64,000 bases of DNA from Ariolimax columbianus (taxonomy: Eukaryota; Mollusca; Gastropoda; Stylommatophora; Arionidae), in contig JAVGWX010000009.1 in NCBI GenBank assembly GCA_036924085.1, forward strand, positions 60,787,512 to 60,851,511. Reading direction: 5' to 3'. The position numbers and the translations under genes were made by a program. Below are positions 47,901 to 55,405 of this stretch, in pieces. Under the pieces are notes generated by a model, which saw nothing but the letters and a program-made list of their open reading frames with translations, was not told the origin of the DNA and made no database searches. The stretch's first letter is position 1. Each line of letters opens with the position of its first letter.

Positions 47901-50777
47901 CCCAGTCCTGCTTTACGGCTCCGAAACCTGGAAATTGCTGAAAGATGACATGTTGAGACTGGAAGCCTTTCACATGTGCAACCGACGACGTATCCTGGGC
48001 ATTCGATGGCATGACTACATCCGCAATGTGGAGGTCTCTTCTAAAACAGAGACAGGCCTCCACCAAATCTAAAAAACACTTAACTGGTGCTGAGTTTTTT
48101 TGTTCGGTCATGTTGTGCGGCTGGACCAGGAAACCCCTGCCCACAAGATACTACACAAGTCATTCCCCAGCTCCAAAAGTCTTTCCCCGACCGGCTGGAG
48201 GTGCAGAAGAAGCCATCCCCAAACAGTATGGCTCCAGCAAGTAGCTATCTTCTCCTCCGCCCTAGACGAGGTCGGGACCACACCACAGCAGTAGGTCATG
48301 GATGTGGCCATCCGACGCAACAGGCCTCAGACACCTAAGCGAACATTATTATTATTATTATTATGACGTGAAGTAGTCATAAATAAAGATTACATATTAG
48401 TAAAAGACATTAAATGGCATAAATCTGGAGGTGGAAATTTGAGATAACAATTTTAATGTGTTTTACTGGAGGTTGTAATCATGCATTCACCTCTCCACTT
48501 GACTGCTTCCTTATCTTTCACTCAAATAGAGAGACTAGAAACTCAAATGCCTGTCTGGAGAGACATCTATTACATTTGCTAACTTTTTTCTTTCACTGAT
48601 ATAGGAACATATGGCTTCAATGGTTTAGCTGGCGGTTTCATGCGATTCTGACTTTAACCCTTAAGATCCTATAGGTATTCTTCATTATGATCTATAGAAT
48701 CATGAATTGAATCAATGAAAAATATGTTTTATCTTATTTTATCTGTAACTTTTTTAGTTTTGTATGATATTGGAAACAATTTTTAGTATGTTATGTATGA
48801 ATAGACGATTGTTTAAAATGTAATGTTAGTATACAAAAAGTATGTCACTGTGCACCTGCATTGCTACAATCAAATATCAAAATATTGTGAGCAGTGCGCA
48901 ACTAACGTGCATCACCTGTGTTGTTCAGTGTCCACAGTCCTATTCTCACTGACCCAACCATCAACGTTATTATTACTATGGTAGAGATCTGATAGTTTGT
49001 TTGTCCATCACAAGTGATGAAGACCACTCTCTTTGTTCAGCCGTGTGGACAGTCGTATCTCTTGCTGTGTCCGCTGAAATGGGTGACTTGCGCGGAGATT
49101 TGGATTAAAGTGAGGAAGAAACTGCGCCTTTTGTCAACCTCACTCACAGAGCCTAAGCTACCTTTTGCCAGTGGCAAGACATTCATCGAGACGACTGGAG
49201 ATAGCATAGGATGCAGATTTTGCCTAAGGGTTACCACCGAAGCCTTTCCGTAAACATGTAACCCGCAGGGTAGAAAGGTGGGAAGGCATCTAACGCAGTT
49301 TGTCGTGCCTTTTCGATAACCACAAGAGGTCGTATGGACAACACTCAGCGTGTGAGTGAGTCTGGCATCTCTCCCCAGCTGTATTCAGTTCATCAAAGTA
49401 GCATCTAAAATTCCCACACGCCATATTCGTGAAAATGAACCGGCAGAACTAACCCGTGAGCTACGACACAGGTATAACTAGGTTAAGCGTAGCGCCATTC
49501 AGCCAGCGTCCAGACCAGGATAAACGGATGGAAGAAATCACAAAAAAAGAACGAAATAACAAGTCCAGACGGAAAACAACTCCACGTATCCGTGAACACA
49601 AGTGTAAGTCGTTGACTAGTGTGAATTCCAGGCAAATCCGTGGTCTGGCGGCATCCATAATGATCCAAAACAGTAGAGAAATGTAGACTCGCAGCCAGTT
49701 ACGGCGCCATCTTTGCCAGATTTTTGGTAGAGATCTACCTCATCGTCAATACACTATTTCCTTATATCTGATTGATTATCCTCATAATCAAAGTCTGGCT
49801 GTCAAAAAAATCAAACAGTTTCCATCTTGACAATCCTGATTACTCACTATCACATAAATCGCTCATTTTTCATGAAAATGCACTGGAAATTGTTTTCAGT
49901 GCTTTATCAATACTTTCTGTAGTGATCTGTGTAGAAGGTTGTATTGACCGACATCAAATGAACACAATAAATACAACTGCTTTTCAGCAGTATTGAATTT
50001 AAAGACATTAGTGGTTATCAGCTGTATAGGATGGTCACTATAGTCAAGAAGTTAAGGCACTCGCCTCTCACAGTGATGAACAGAAGCGGTGGGTGATCGA
50101 ATCTCACTAGTTTCATGCGATCCCTGGTCTCACTGGAGGTAAGACCAGAGTGCCTGCATCCTGAGTTACTCCAGTCATCTCAACCAATAGTCTTGCCACT
50201 GATCCAAGGTAATCCGGGACAAGAGTGAGATTGGTGACCAGCGCATTCTCTTCCTCGCTATAATCCAAATACAGCGCACTTCATATTATTAAGACAAAAC
50301 CCTCTGATCTTGTGGCCGTCATCACTTGCAATGGGCAATAACTAGGATGTTAAGGGTTAAGTAGGGTATATAGTCAGAGAAACAAGTAATGCACTGCCTG
50401 CTAATGTTGCTGAATGTATCATTTATCAAACCCAGGTTGCATGCACAATACAGTAAAGCAGTAACTACATGTGCCACTTCTAAGTTATTAGTTTTTTGAT
50501 CTATGTGAATTTTTTTATACCATCTTTTAAGTTATTATTTTGTGATCTATGTGAATTTTCTTCTACCATCTTTTAGGTTATTATTTTTGGATTTATGTGA
50601 ATTTTCCTCTACCATCATTTAGGTTATTATTTTGTAATCTTTGTGAATTTTCCCTCAGACTATGTCCAGCGATACGCCACAGAAGAAGCTCTACGTGAAG
50701 CGGAACATGCATCTTCATCCAGCGAGTCATCCATGAGCGACTTTTCCGAGGATGAAGCTCAAGACATGGAATTATAA
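26903..50777 (+). CDS. UBE2H: Ubiquitin-conjugating enzyme E2 H, seven coding exons
   Basis: The protein takes ubiquitin from E1 on a catalytic cysteine and passes it to substrates. In animals UBE2H works mainly with the CTLH/GID-type E3 complex and can modify histones in vitro, as does yeast Ubc8. Exons 26903-26955, 31791-31867, 33638-33712, 39500-39539, 42300-42352, 45674-45802 and 50659-50777 join in frame to 546 bases (181 residues plus stop; the human protein has 183). The UBC fold runs from about residue 10 to 150. It has [18 protein letters not shown] (45-62), HPN at 76-78, catalytic Cys87 in [12 protein letters not shown], and [16 protein letters not shown]. The acidic Ser-rich tail ends [15 protein letters not shown]. 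The exon junctions keep the frame and follow GT-AG. I saw no broken residue, so the gene looks functional. Confidence is very high. Confidence 0.97.
26956..26966 (+). promoter_or_regulatory. UBE2H: U12-type 5' splice site
   Basis: GTATCCTTTTT directly after the exon matches the minor-spliceosome donor consensus RTATCCTTT at every position. A U2 donor would be GTRAGT. Confidence 0.9.
27000..28290 (+). other. UBE2H intron 1, AT-rich part without recognisable repeats
   Basis: Nothing recognised beyond short ORFs and homopolymer runs. Confidence 0.4.
28290..28425. repeat. 47-bp tandem repeat, just under 3 copies
   Basis: The unit aaaaagtatataaatacatt continues atatgtat-tagatgatgtcc-aaaat. The last copy lacks about 8 bp (tgtatata). 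Confidence 0.85.
28430..28940. other. UBE2H intron 1, no recognised feature
   Basis: AT-rich, with no repeat match by eye. Confidence 0.4.
28954..29310 (+). mobile_element. SINE-A, full length, with 11-bp target-site duplication
   Basis: The direct repeat agattagtata lies at 28943-28953 and 29311-29321. The element starts gggatcaagatgctgagcag and ends gagattgagaatgaatgaag followed by (GAA)n, which fixes orientation and both ends (357 bp). An internal tggctaaggagaaggg followed by atcgaagagggaatg could be remains of a polymerase III promoter, but no clear tRNA or 5S head is visible. It carries no ORF of its own. It is the reference for the other SINE-A fragments in the window. It sits in the U12-type intron of UBE2H. 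Confidence 0.92.
29480..30340 (+). mobile_element. LINE RT remnant in intron 1
   Basis: Frames read [56 protein letters not shown] (catalytic YADD changed to YAGD), [18 protein letters not shown] and, near the end, [20 protein letters not shown]. This is the endonuclease-RT family whose tail is also found at 54570-54800. It has multiple stops and frameshifts and is not functional. Confidence 0.85.
30345..30785. other. UBE2H intron 1, unclassified
   Basis: May include the 3' UTR of the preceding LINE remnant. No repeat match was found. Confidence 0.3.
30790..30916 (+). mobile_element. SINE-A 3' fragment
   Basis: Contains gtcagaccaaaaagtgcaaa, agtcaagctgtaaatt, cgcattccgttctccggact and ggtagcgggagattgggaac. 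It has a 14-bp gap relative to the reference around the ctgctacttaag block. Confidence 0.8.
30920..31510. other. UBE2H intron 1, unclassified
   Basis: AT-rich, with no feature recognised. Confidence 0.4.
31512..31577. repeat. 17-bp tandem repeat, about 3.8 copies
   Basis: The unit cattaccttctgtgtaa is repeated with one A-to-G change. Confidence 0.9.
31771..31790 (+). promoter_or_regulatory. UBE2H: U12-type branch point and 3' splice site
   Basis: ttccttaaa (31771-31779) matches the U12 branch element TTCCTTRAY except at the last base. The presumed branch A at 31778 lies 12 bases before the AG end (31789-31790). There is no long pyrimidine tract, as expected for U12 introns. Confidence 0.8.
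31791..31867 (+). CDS. UBE2H: UBE2H exon 2
   Basis: Completes Leu18 and encodes [16 protein letters not shown] through YGPSG, plus one base of Thr44. The donor is gtaagt. It was too short to be found as an ORF. Ser29 and Met35 replace the human Gly and Val. Confidence 0.95.
31960..33035 (+). mobile_element. LINE RT remnant in intron 2
   Basis: The frame 31962-32348 reads [60 protein letters not shown] and [17 protein letters not shown], with the YADD box intact. A stop follows. The next frame has [20 protein letters not shown], and further pieces run to about 33010 ([13 protein letters not shown], then atgatgatgatg). The N-terminal half is absent. Confidence 0.9.
33060..33637 (+). other. UBE2H intron 2, 3' part, nothing recognised
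   Basis: AT-rich, leading to the acceptor tgtaaatttcag. Confidence 0.45.
33638..33712 (+). CDS. UBE2H: UBE2H exon 3
   Basis: Encodes (T)[18 protein letters not shown] and FKSPSI plus one base of Gly69. The acceptor is aatttcag and the donor gtaagc. Confidence 0.97.
33713..34075 (+). other. UBE2H intron 3, 5' part, nothing recognised
   Basis: T-rich and without known repeats. Confidence 0.4.
34080..36865 (+). mobile_element. I-like LINE with RNase H, internally deleted, in intron 3
   Basis: The order is an endonuclease part ([25 protein letters not shown] word near 34410), a linker with a 30-bp tandem expansion (34771-34964), a gap where the RT fingers and palm should be, the RT C-terminal part ([20 protein letters not shown], 35540 onward), RNase H ([38 protein letters not shown], giving D-E-D residues), and the terminal cluster [36 protein letters not shown]. 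Many stops. It shares its terminal domain with the fragments at 6555 and 23366. Confidence 0.85.
34771..34964. repeat. 30-bp tandem repeat inside the LINE linker, 6.5 copies
   Basis: The unit aaacaggcatacaggaaaat continues tggcacgctc. In the LINE frame each unit reads K-Q-(A/T)-(Y/C)-RKIGTL/I, starting from an ancestral [13 protein letters not shown] stretch. 30 bp is a multiple of three, so the frame stays open. Confidence 0.95.
36870..37245. other. UBE2H intron 3, unclassified
   Basis: No feature recognised. Confidence 0.35.
37250..37490 (-). repeat. Interspersed repeat family R1, copy e
   Basis: Reverse complement order of 20047-20300: ggaaac-acgtgatccctgta, atgcaaatgaagccaagcat, cctggaggagga, aaagctactgcaacccacca, gggcgcacaaaataataaac, ttactcattgtgggcat. 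Confidence 0.7.
37985..38595 (+). mobile_element. LINE C-terminal remnant ending in a zinc-finger-like domain
   Basis: Frames read [40 protein letters not shown] and [17 protein letters not shown], the RT tail of endonuclease-RT LINEs. In a shifted frame the C-terminus reads [20 protein letters not shown] followed by H (38500-38570), a C2H2 finger (C-x2-C-x12-H-x3-H) of the kind some LINE families carry at their end. It is not a host zinc-finger gene. Confidence 0.75.
38600..39035. other. UBE2H intron 3, unclassified
   Basis: AT-rich, no match. Confidence 0.35.
39040..39300 (+). repeat. R2 repeat with tRNA-like part
   Basis: ctaacacttcatcccagaca begins the part shared with 18670 and 24296. 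At 39118-39175 a stretch with gtgacagagcatttgcttct, acagcaaagg and attggattcac resembles a degenerate tRNA gene (A- and B-box spacing), so R2 is probably a tRNA-derived SINE. Confidence 0.5.
39500..39539 (+). CDS. UBE2H: UBE2H exon 4
   Basis: A 40-base exon encoding (G)[12 protein letters not shown] plus two bases of Val82. It contains the HPN motif (residues 76-78) that supports the E2 active site. The acceptor is tttcttcag and the donor gtaagt. Confidence 0.97.
39676..39985 (-). mobile_element. Two SINE-A 3' fragments in tandem
   Basis: Copy one (39676-39845) has ttctgcgtttgttctcaaac, gctttgcaagtagcaggagg and cacctttcggtccgacacat. Copy two (39853-39985) starts again with a cttcttcatctacctt tail and repeats gtacagcgaggctgctatat and caccttttggaccgacacat. 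Confidence 0.75.
40010..41005 (-). mobile_element. Penelope-like element, C-terminal part with GIY-YIG endonuclease
   Basis: The minus frame 40853-40389 reads [20 protein letters not shown], then [30 protein letters not shown] and [20 protein letters not shown] followed by [10 protein letters not shown]. The linker (LVLTYHP, CxTCPH) and the [17 protein letters not shown] core are hallmarks of the GIY-YIG domain of Penelope elements. Further 3' frames have [14 protein letters not shown] and [10 protein letters not shown] before a G-rich end. The RT domain is missing and the frame breaks after 40389, so it is inactive. Confidence 0.85.
41010..41160. other. UBE2H intron 4, CA-containing stretch
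   Basis: Contains a short cacacacacactcacaa repeat near 41075. Nothing else recognised. Confidence 0.4.
41165..41420 (-). mobile_element. Probable LINE C-terminal tail with (GAA)n
   Basis: The minus frame reads [20 protein letters not shown] and CKDTIRH with a GAA-containing end, similar in layout to LINE C-termini (R..WR.FV). Weak evidence. Confidence 0.4.
41520..41650. repeat. Interspersed repeat R4, copy a
   Basis: gcctgacgcctacattaatc, tggtgcctagattctcaata and atttgtca recur at 55345-55400 (tggctcctacg..., tggtgcctagatcctaaaca, atttgtca). Confidence 0.55.
41840..42040 (-). repeat. Interspersed repeat family R1, copy f
   Basis: gtccttgtcgtagttcagga, aaacaggctgtgtcacagca and ctggccaatgaggtgggact match the reverse of the R1 reference and also 22035-22180. 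Confidence 0.6.
42300..42352 (+). CDS. UBE2H: UBE2H exon 5
   Basis: Encodes (V)[17 protein letters not shown] plus one base of Asp. It contains the catalytic Cys87 that forms the thioester with ubiquitin. The acceptor is tcctattttag and the donor gtatgt. Confidence 0.97.
42353..43095 (+). other. UBE2H intron 5, 5' part
   Basis: Contains a tandem near-duplicate gcattgaaagggctg / gtattgaaagggctg (42445-42490), followed at 42490-42550 by a tRNA-like stretch (gctcaatggacagatggttg, attgattcccaac) that may be a SINE head. The word atccatttacagctgggtgt (42778) is shared with 31590. Confidence 0.4.
43100..43665. repeat. 32-bp minisatellite, about 17 units
   Basis: The unit atctatacatttctgccaat continues ttgactcatcag. 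Variants (gattta, caacag, ggtcta) recur in a regular order in the first half, giving blocks of three to four units. The last units are shortened by 5-6 bp (tttatcag, tttgatcag). Confidence 0.95.
43850..44240 (+). mobile_element. LINE C-terminal fragment
   Basis: The frame 43856-44233 reads [20 protein letters not shown] and [20 protein letters not shown], matching the DNRWTKKV..W.P...... R tail that follows the RT domain in some LINEs, and ends ANWHQTF. Confidence 0.6.
44277..45608 (-). mobile_element. Complete but inactive mariner element in intron 5
   Basis: 1332 bp flanked by TA on both sides (44275-44276, 45609-45610). The terminal repeats are cgagggaagtcagaatataa / tgtaccacaccattt and cgagggggatgtcagaaagt / aatgcaccacataatt. 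The transposase lies on the minus strand. It starts [11 protein letters not shown], soon has stops, then reads [39 protein letters not shown] (first catalytic Asp region of the mariner DD34D triad) and [14 protein letters not shown] (second Asp region). At least several nonsense and frameshift changes are present. Confidence 0.93.
45674..45802 (+). CDS. UBE2H: UBE2H exon 6
   Basis: Encodes (D)[37 protein letters not shown] and KKRVK plus one base of Asp. The acceptor is cttttccag and the donor gtttgt. It begins only 66 bases after the mariner end. Confidence 0.97.
45803..46710 (+). other. UBE2H intron 6, 5' part, nothing recognised
   Basis: No domain or repeat match. 46160-46330 is richer in GC than its surroundings. 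Confidence 0.4.
46712..47170 (-). mobile_element. LINE C-terminal fragment
   Basis: The minus frame 47172-46708 reads [40 protein letters not shown] and [18 protein letters not shown], the typical C-terminus of endonuclease-RT LINEs. This long open frame may be a fairly recent copy, but it is only the tail. Confidence 0.8.
47310..48366 (+). mobile_element. LINE RT remnant with (ATT)n tail
   Basis: Frames read [74 protein letters not shown] (YADD intact, but the residues between PFCRA and HQDL are deleted), [15 protein letters not shown], then [20 protein letters not shown] and [20 protein letters not shown]. It ends with attattattattattatta (48343-48363). Confidence 0.85.
48370..48978. other. 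UBE2H intron 6, unclassified
   Basis: AT-rich, no match. Confidence 0.4.
48991..49724 (-). mobile_element. 730-bp non-autonomous element with SINE-B 3' end, 12-bp target-site duplication
   Basis: The direct repeat tggtagagatct lies at 48979-48990 and 49725-49736. Read from the minus strand, the 5' half (about 400 bp, beginning near aaagatggcgccgtaactgg) is unrelated to SINE-B, and the 3' half (about 330 bp) is a SINE-B variant ending catcacttgtgatggacaaa. A second copy, about 96 percent identical by eye, is at 62908-63635 in the opposite orientation. Short ORFs are shared simply because the copies are similar. Confidence 0.88.
50020..50348 (+). mobile_element. tRNA-Ser-like SINE (SINE-B)
   Basis: Head gtcaagaagttaaggcactc (A-box-like) and gggtgatcgaatctc (B-box-like). 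Body ctggtctcactggaggtaag, accagagtgcctgcatcctg, gactaatg-free. The end is gtcatcacttgcaatgggca. It aligns throughout with 5655-5965. Confidence 0.75.
50476..50658 (+). repeat. 46-bp tandem repeat whose last unit forms the intron 6 acceptor
   Basis: Four units (50476-50524, 50525-50570, 50571-50616, 50617-50658) share ttaagttattattttgtgat, ctatgtgaatttt and ctctaccatc. In the last unit the end is ccctcag, which is the 3' splice site used by exon 7. The other three end ctaccatc and lack an AG in that position. Confidence 0.9.
50659..50777 (+). CDS. UBE2H: UBE2H exon 7 and stop
   Basis: Encodes (D)[37 protein letters not shown] and L, then TAA at 50775-50777. The acidic Ser-rich tail has several S-x-x-E/D sites of casein kinase 2 type. 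It is two residues shorter than the human tail, the difference lying in the spacer before [10 protein letters not shown]. Confidence 0.97.
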
Positions 50778-51050
50778 TAGTAGGACCCCAGGTTCCAAAG
50801 CCAGGGGTCCCTATATCTTAGAATTCTTTTCCTTTTTATTTTAAATAAGTCGATACAAAATTTGTCATTCTGTACATATCATTACCATTGATTTTTGAAT
50901 TCCTCAGTATATGATAATGATGAACAGTTGTTTTAAATGTGTTGCATATTGAACACTACTCATGTTGTTCTTGCATGATAATGTATATGCTACTGAGTGC
51001 TTTAGGTTTTTCCTGCATAAAATAAAGAAATGGTGAAATATTTTTAATAG
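50778..51050 (+). other. UBE2H: UBE2H 3' UTR (proximal)
   Basis: Untranslated sequence from the stop to the first good poly(A) signal. Vertebrate UBE2H can have much longer 3' UTRs, so a distal end further right is possible. Confidence 0.55.
51021..51026 (+). terminator. UBE2H: Candidate poly(A) signal
   Basis: AATAAA, followed about 25 bases later by a GT-rich stretch (ggtggttgttg), the usual cleavage signal layout. Confidence 0.55.
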
Positions 51051-51059
51051 GTGGTTGTT

Positions 51060-51535
51060 GTAAAAACGAAATGGTGAAATAGTGTTTAATTTTTTTGTAA
51101 TGCATTTTTCAACACTTTTGAAGAAGACAGTATGTCTATCTTTATTTTCATAATTAGAATTATTGACATACAAAACATCAAAGTAAAGCAAAACTCAAAT
51201 GGAATTCATAAATAAGGTGTACGTATTTCTGTTTTAGCATTTAGATTAAATATATTGACTCTGTTTAACTCCATTTGTGCTCAGTTATTATGTAAGGGGC
51301 AGCTGTGAAAGACAGATATCCAGTATTCATGGAATAAAAAAAAAGCAGGAAGAATGTCAAATGAACTTAAGAAGTGAAACATCATTTCTCAATTACATAA
51401 AATGGAAAGAAAAACTGCACTATTGTAGAACATTGAATATTGAAAAGGTTAAAGATAGTTGGTAAATAAATGTAAACACCTTTGTAGATAAGGTAATCCT
51501 ATATTAGGCACTTCTTTTGAGATCTTTTCGTTTTG
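51060..51535. other. 3' flank, AT-rich, nothing recognised
   Basis: Short ORFs only. Confidence 0.4.
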
Positions 51536-51539
51536 GCGG

Positions 51540-51640
51540 GTGTGAGTTATATTGTGTCACATTTTACGGTTTTAAACCGATATTCACACCTTTCCGCCCA
51601 GAACATTTGCTTTCAGCAAGTTTTCTTTTTTTGGTTTAGC
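51540..51640 (-). mobile_element. Old SINE-A fragment
   Basis: gatattcacacctttccgcc, agaacatttgctttcagcaa resembles the tttgcacctttcggtccaac / catccgacttcagcaag block with many changes. Confidence 0.4.
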
Positions 51641-51664
51641 TCTCTCAAGCCTTTGGCTGTTCTC

Positions 51665-51960
51665 TGTCTACATACAAGGCAGCAGGTGGTTTGACGTCAG
51701 AGTCTTCCTTCTCCTAGATGAGCTGCCTTCCAAGCTGGCGGGTCTTATCTACCAGGGTTGCCTTCAGTTACTTCCGCTAGCATTTGATATGCAAGTACCT
51801 CATTTGCAAGGCAGCAGGTGGTTTTGAAATCAGTTTGTCTTTTCTTAGTTGAGCTGCCTTTTCAGGCTCATGCGTTTCATCTATCTGAAGAATCTGGTTT
51901 TAGGGTGCCAGATTCTCGCCTGTTGCTCTTTCTCCTGTTAGTATAAACAGGTGTTTTCAG
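51665..51960. repeat. Two diverged tandem copies of repeat R3
   Basis: acaaggcagcaggtggtttg ... gatgagctgccttccaagct (51671 onward) recurs at 51808 as gcaaggcagcaggtggtttt ... gttgagctgccttttcaggc. The following gaatctggttttagggtgcc part matches 55020-55080. Confidence 0.55.
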
Positions 51961-51964
51961 TGAA

Positions 51965-53030
51965 GGGCAGATACTAAACATTGCTGTCAGAGACTATATG
52001 AGACGCATGTTATGGTAGAATTTTGAATTTCATTCTGCTCCACTCTCAGCTGTGACATCATTTATGACCCAAGTTTGTTTTTTTTTTGCAGTGAATGCAT
52101 ACTTCATGCTGCCTGAGTGTTGAACTGAATGAAATGTTGCTATAGATTCTACCTAAAATAAAATCCTAAGGATATTGGGCATGGAATATTCTAAATTTAA
52201 TCCTTCAGCTGCATTTAAAAACTTCAGTAATTAGTTAGTAGCATTAAACATTACCAAAACACTTGATGTATTTTTGTAACGCTGTAGCACTTTGAACCAT
52301 CATGTGTTTATTGGTGATTTTTTTATAATTAATAAAAATTTAAGACACATAATGAACACAACATATTAGGTCATGTGTTCACTCATTTTTCGCATTTGGT
52401 CAAAATTTATATGCCACAATTCGTATTCTACAGAATGTTTAAAACCACTATTTAATACATCCTTAGTTAACTTCCCTAGTTCTCATTCAACAATGGCTAA
52501 GCATAACAGATCTGTTGTACCATCAAGTAGAATAGATGCAGACAACTTGACTTGACCTTTACCACACCACTTTAAAAATTGATGCAATTTCTCTTGCATT
52601 CACATTGTTTTTCAGCACGTCACATTTCACTATGTTATTGACTTTGAGAACTTGTAACCATTTTATTTGTCTGTCTGCATATATACAGTACAAGCATATT
52701 GACTCACCAGCTTTTGGCATCCCTTGCTTACACCGGAAGCGTATTTTCAATGTTTACAAATGGCCATATCTGTCAGTTTCTACTATAAATGTAATTTTTG
52801 TATCTACATAAACAAACAAACAGATCCACCTTAAAAAAAAAATCTGTTGCAAAAACTTAACATCACATTTCTCAATAATGGGTGAATATTCAAATCCAAG
52901 TGAAAAACAAAAGAAATCATTTTTTTTAAAAACAAATGTCAAAATCGCCATTTGTTTTTAAACCAGACAGGATTAAAGTCGAACTCTCTACAATCAAATG
53001 AACAATATACTTAGAAGATTTCTATGGTAA
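51965..53030. other. 3' flank, AT-rich, nothing recognised
   Basis: About 1 kb of low-GC sequence, no repeat match. Confidence 0.4.
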
Positions 53031-53059
53031 CCCGGTTTGGTTATATATGAATAGAACGG

Positions 53060-53125
53060 CCGTCGCTTTCCAGCGACTTCGTCCATTAAAATTAATCATT
53101 TTTGTCCGTCGCTTTGAAGTGACGA
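53060..53125. other. Twin short hairpins with CGTCGCTT words
   Basis: gtcgct-ttcc-agcgac (53062-53077) is a perfect 6-bp stem with a 4-base loop. cgtcgctt-tg-aagtgacg (53107-53124) is an 8-bp stem with one G-T pair. Both start with the word ccgtcgcttt. Their function is unknown. Confidence 0.5.
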
Positions 53126-53129
53126 ACGT

Positions 53130-53785
53130 TTAGTAAAGGTTAATATGACGAGTAAATGCTATTTGTTTTTAGTTTGACAGTGGCCGTAAAAGTGAATTAT
53201 CACAAAAAACCAAACAGTATTTACATTTGCTATTCATTGCTGTGCCCATGATTTAAAGGTGAAATTTAAGTTGGTTTTAGGACATGACAGTTGAAGCTTT
53301 GTATCCTTCGCCTCAAAGATTGACCATAAAGCAGAAATATGAACAGAAAGAAATTTGGACAGCAGCCCAAAATTGTTACTGCTGGTTACTTACTATATAA
53401 TATATGGCACACCCAAGACAATGGTCTATTAAAAAGTTATATATACAGCAGATAAGATTGCATAGCGGTTTGTAGCAAGCTTCAGTTTACCTAACCATCA
53501 AAATGAATACCTTGCTAAGTAAAAGAAGGCAAGACTGAGGAAGAGAACTAGTCACTGCACATGTTCTGGTCTGTTTTTACATTTCTCTTTATGTTTCTCA
53601 GTGGCCTTCTTTTTATTTTGCCATGTAAGGTTCTTCATGTTTTCTTTGTTAAAAATTTGTTATCATAAGATAAATTTGGAGGAGGGGTTTTCATTGCATT
53701 TTGGAATTTATTCACATCAAAAGGAAAATAAGTAACCACAAAAATACAAATCTTCAACTCTTGTGTCCTATTATATGGCATTGGA
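53130..53785. other. 3' flank, nothing recognised
   Basis: AT-rich. Confidence 0.4.
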
Positions 53786-53794
53786 ATATGGGAT

Positions 53795-54440
53795 ACTGGT
53801 GTACTGGTTGTAATATGGGGAACCAGTTGTACACTGGTCCAAGTATCTGGGATCAGTGTCGAGGGCTCGCAGCCTTAGATAGTTGCCAGAATTGCATAGA
53901 CAACAGCGGCGCTTACGCGTTTGAAACCCATATGGCAGGATAAGTGTCTTGCCCTCAGCATAAAAGTTAGACTAATGAGCTCATTGGTGCTCTCAATATT
54001 TTTGTATGCCTGTGACACTTGGACTATTACTGCAGATATCCATTGCAGAATACATGCAATAGAAATGAGGGGGTTTAGAAGACTCTTAAATGTTACATAT
54101 AAGGATCGTGTCATGGACGAAGAAATACGACGAAGAGTGGAAAACACAATTGGGTCTTTTGATGATCTGTTCACAGCTATCAAAAGGCAAAAGATGGCTT
54201 GGTATGGGCAGGTTACGAGGTCCAGCGGAATTACAAATTCGATATTGCATGGTTCCGTACCAGAAAAGAGAGGATGGGGTCGTCCAAGGAAGAGATGGGC
54301 AGACAACATCACTGAGTGGTCAAATCTTTGTCCCGGTGAGACACCACTGACGGTAGCAGACAGAGAGAGATGGTGTGAGATTGTTGGAGTGTCTTCCAGT
54401 GTGCCCCAATGACCTGATGGGTTATAGAATGAACTGAACT
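53795..54440 (+). mobile_element. RTE-like LINE 3' part
   Basis: The frame 53921-54412 reads LALSIKVRLMSSLVLSIFLY, ACDTWTITADIHCRIHAIEM, RGFRRLLNVTYKDRVMDEEI, KRQKMAWYGQVTRSSGITNS and KRGWGRPRKRWADNITEWSN. It is the best-preserved C-terminus of the family at 15575-18643 and 10840-11035. The upstream part (about 53795-53920) is already out of frame. Confidence 0.85.
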
Positions 54441-54559
54441 GAAATGGGGAACAACGAACCGCAATGAAAAAAGTTTAAAGTTTCATCAATGGTTATCACC
54501 ACTGATAAGTAGGATTAAAATGGTATAATAGAATCCCTAATGTGGAACTACGGGGAAAA

Positions 54560-54800
54560 AATCAAACAGATAGTAGCATTTGTTGTAAAGAGGAGGCATT
54601 GACATTGGATAGGGCACACATTGTTGAAAAAAGCTGAGTAAGACATGTTCTGTTTTGGAATCCCAAAGGCAAGTGTAGTAGAGTCAGACCTAAACACTCA
54701 TGGAGAAGAGAGCCTGCGACAAACATAATGGCAACAGAAAATATGTGAACAAAGCTGGAATAAATGGCTCGGACAGGAAGGTGTGTATTTGTTGAGGGAC
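54560..54800 (+). mobile_element. LINE C-terminal remnant
   Basis: Frames read HWIGHIVEKS, then VRHVLFWNPKGK and RPKHSWRREPAT, the IGHTLRK...R..L.WNPQGKR..GRP...WRR tail also found at 30220-30330. Stops are frequent. Confidence 0.65.
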
Positions 54801-54929
54801 TTTGCTCCACAAGGAGATGATAGATTTTGATGGACTGATGTTGTGTTGCATATAACAGTTGGACAGCATGTTTTGGACTGGCACATCTGCTTTCATGAGG
54901 TTGTTTTTTTTAAGTCAAGTCAATGCTCC

Positions 54930-55110
54930 TAACCCTTTGACTGTTGCTAGACTACCTGCAATGTAGCAGTTTGTTGGAATGCTTAAGAGTTTCTTCTGCT
55001 AAATAACTACCACCTATTAACCTGAATGTTCAGGCTTTAGGCTGCCGGATACCTACACCTGACCTCTTAATATAAACAGTTCAACCGTGAGCAGGTCATG
55101 AGATGGGGTT
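54930..55110. repeat. Repeat R3, partial copy
   Basis: ctgaatgttcaggctttagg, ctgccggatacctacacctg and ataaacag resemble 51890-51960. Confidence 0.4.
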
Positions 55111-55309
55111 GCTCCAAGATTTCCCCCATTGAGCATATCCACCCTAAGTTTAAAGGGACACAAAATATAATATTTTCCTGCATAATTTCCTCTTCTGCAG
55201 CAGACTTTCAAGGTCAGACTGCAGCATCTAAAGCATAACAGAAATAAGAAATAGATAAGTATTAGTTTGAAGAAAAAAAACATGTAAAACATATTCAGAC
55301 ATGTGTCAC

Positions 55310-55405
55310 AACCCTACAAGGAACTATTCATCCAGCAGTTTGCCTGGCTCCTACGTTTTTTACCTGGTGCCTAGATCCTAAACATATTTGTCACCCCCAG
55401 GATGT
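55310..55405. repeat. Interspersed repeat R4, copy b
   Basis: tgcctggctcctacgttttt, acctggtgcctagatcctaa, acatatttgtca correspond to 41560-41630. Confidence 0.55.

Noticed and set aside
53060..53080. Histone mRNA 3' stem-loop
   Set aside because: The stem is GTCGCT/AGCGAC and not the conserved GGCYCTT/AAGAGCC type, and no histone gene is nearby.
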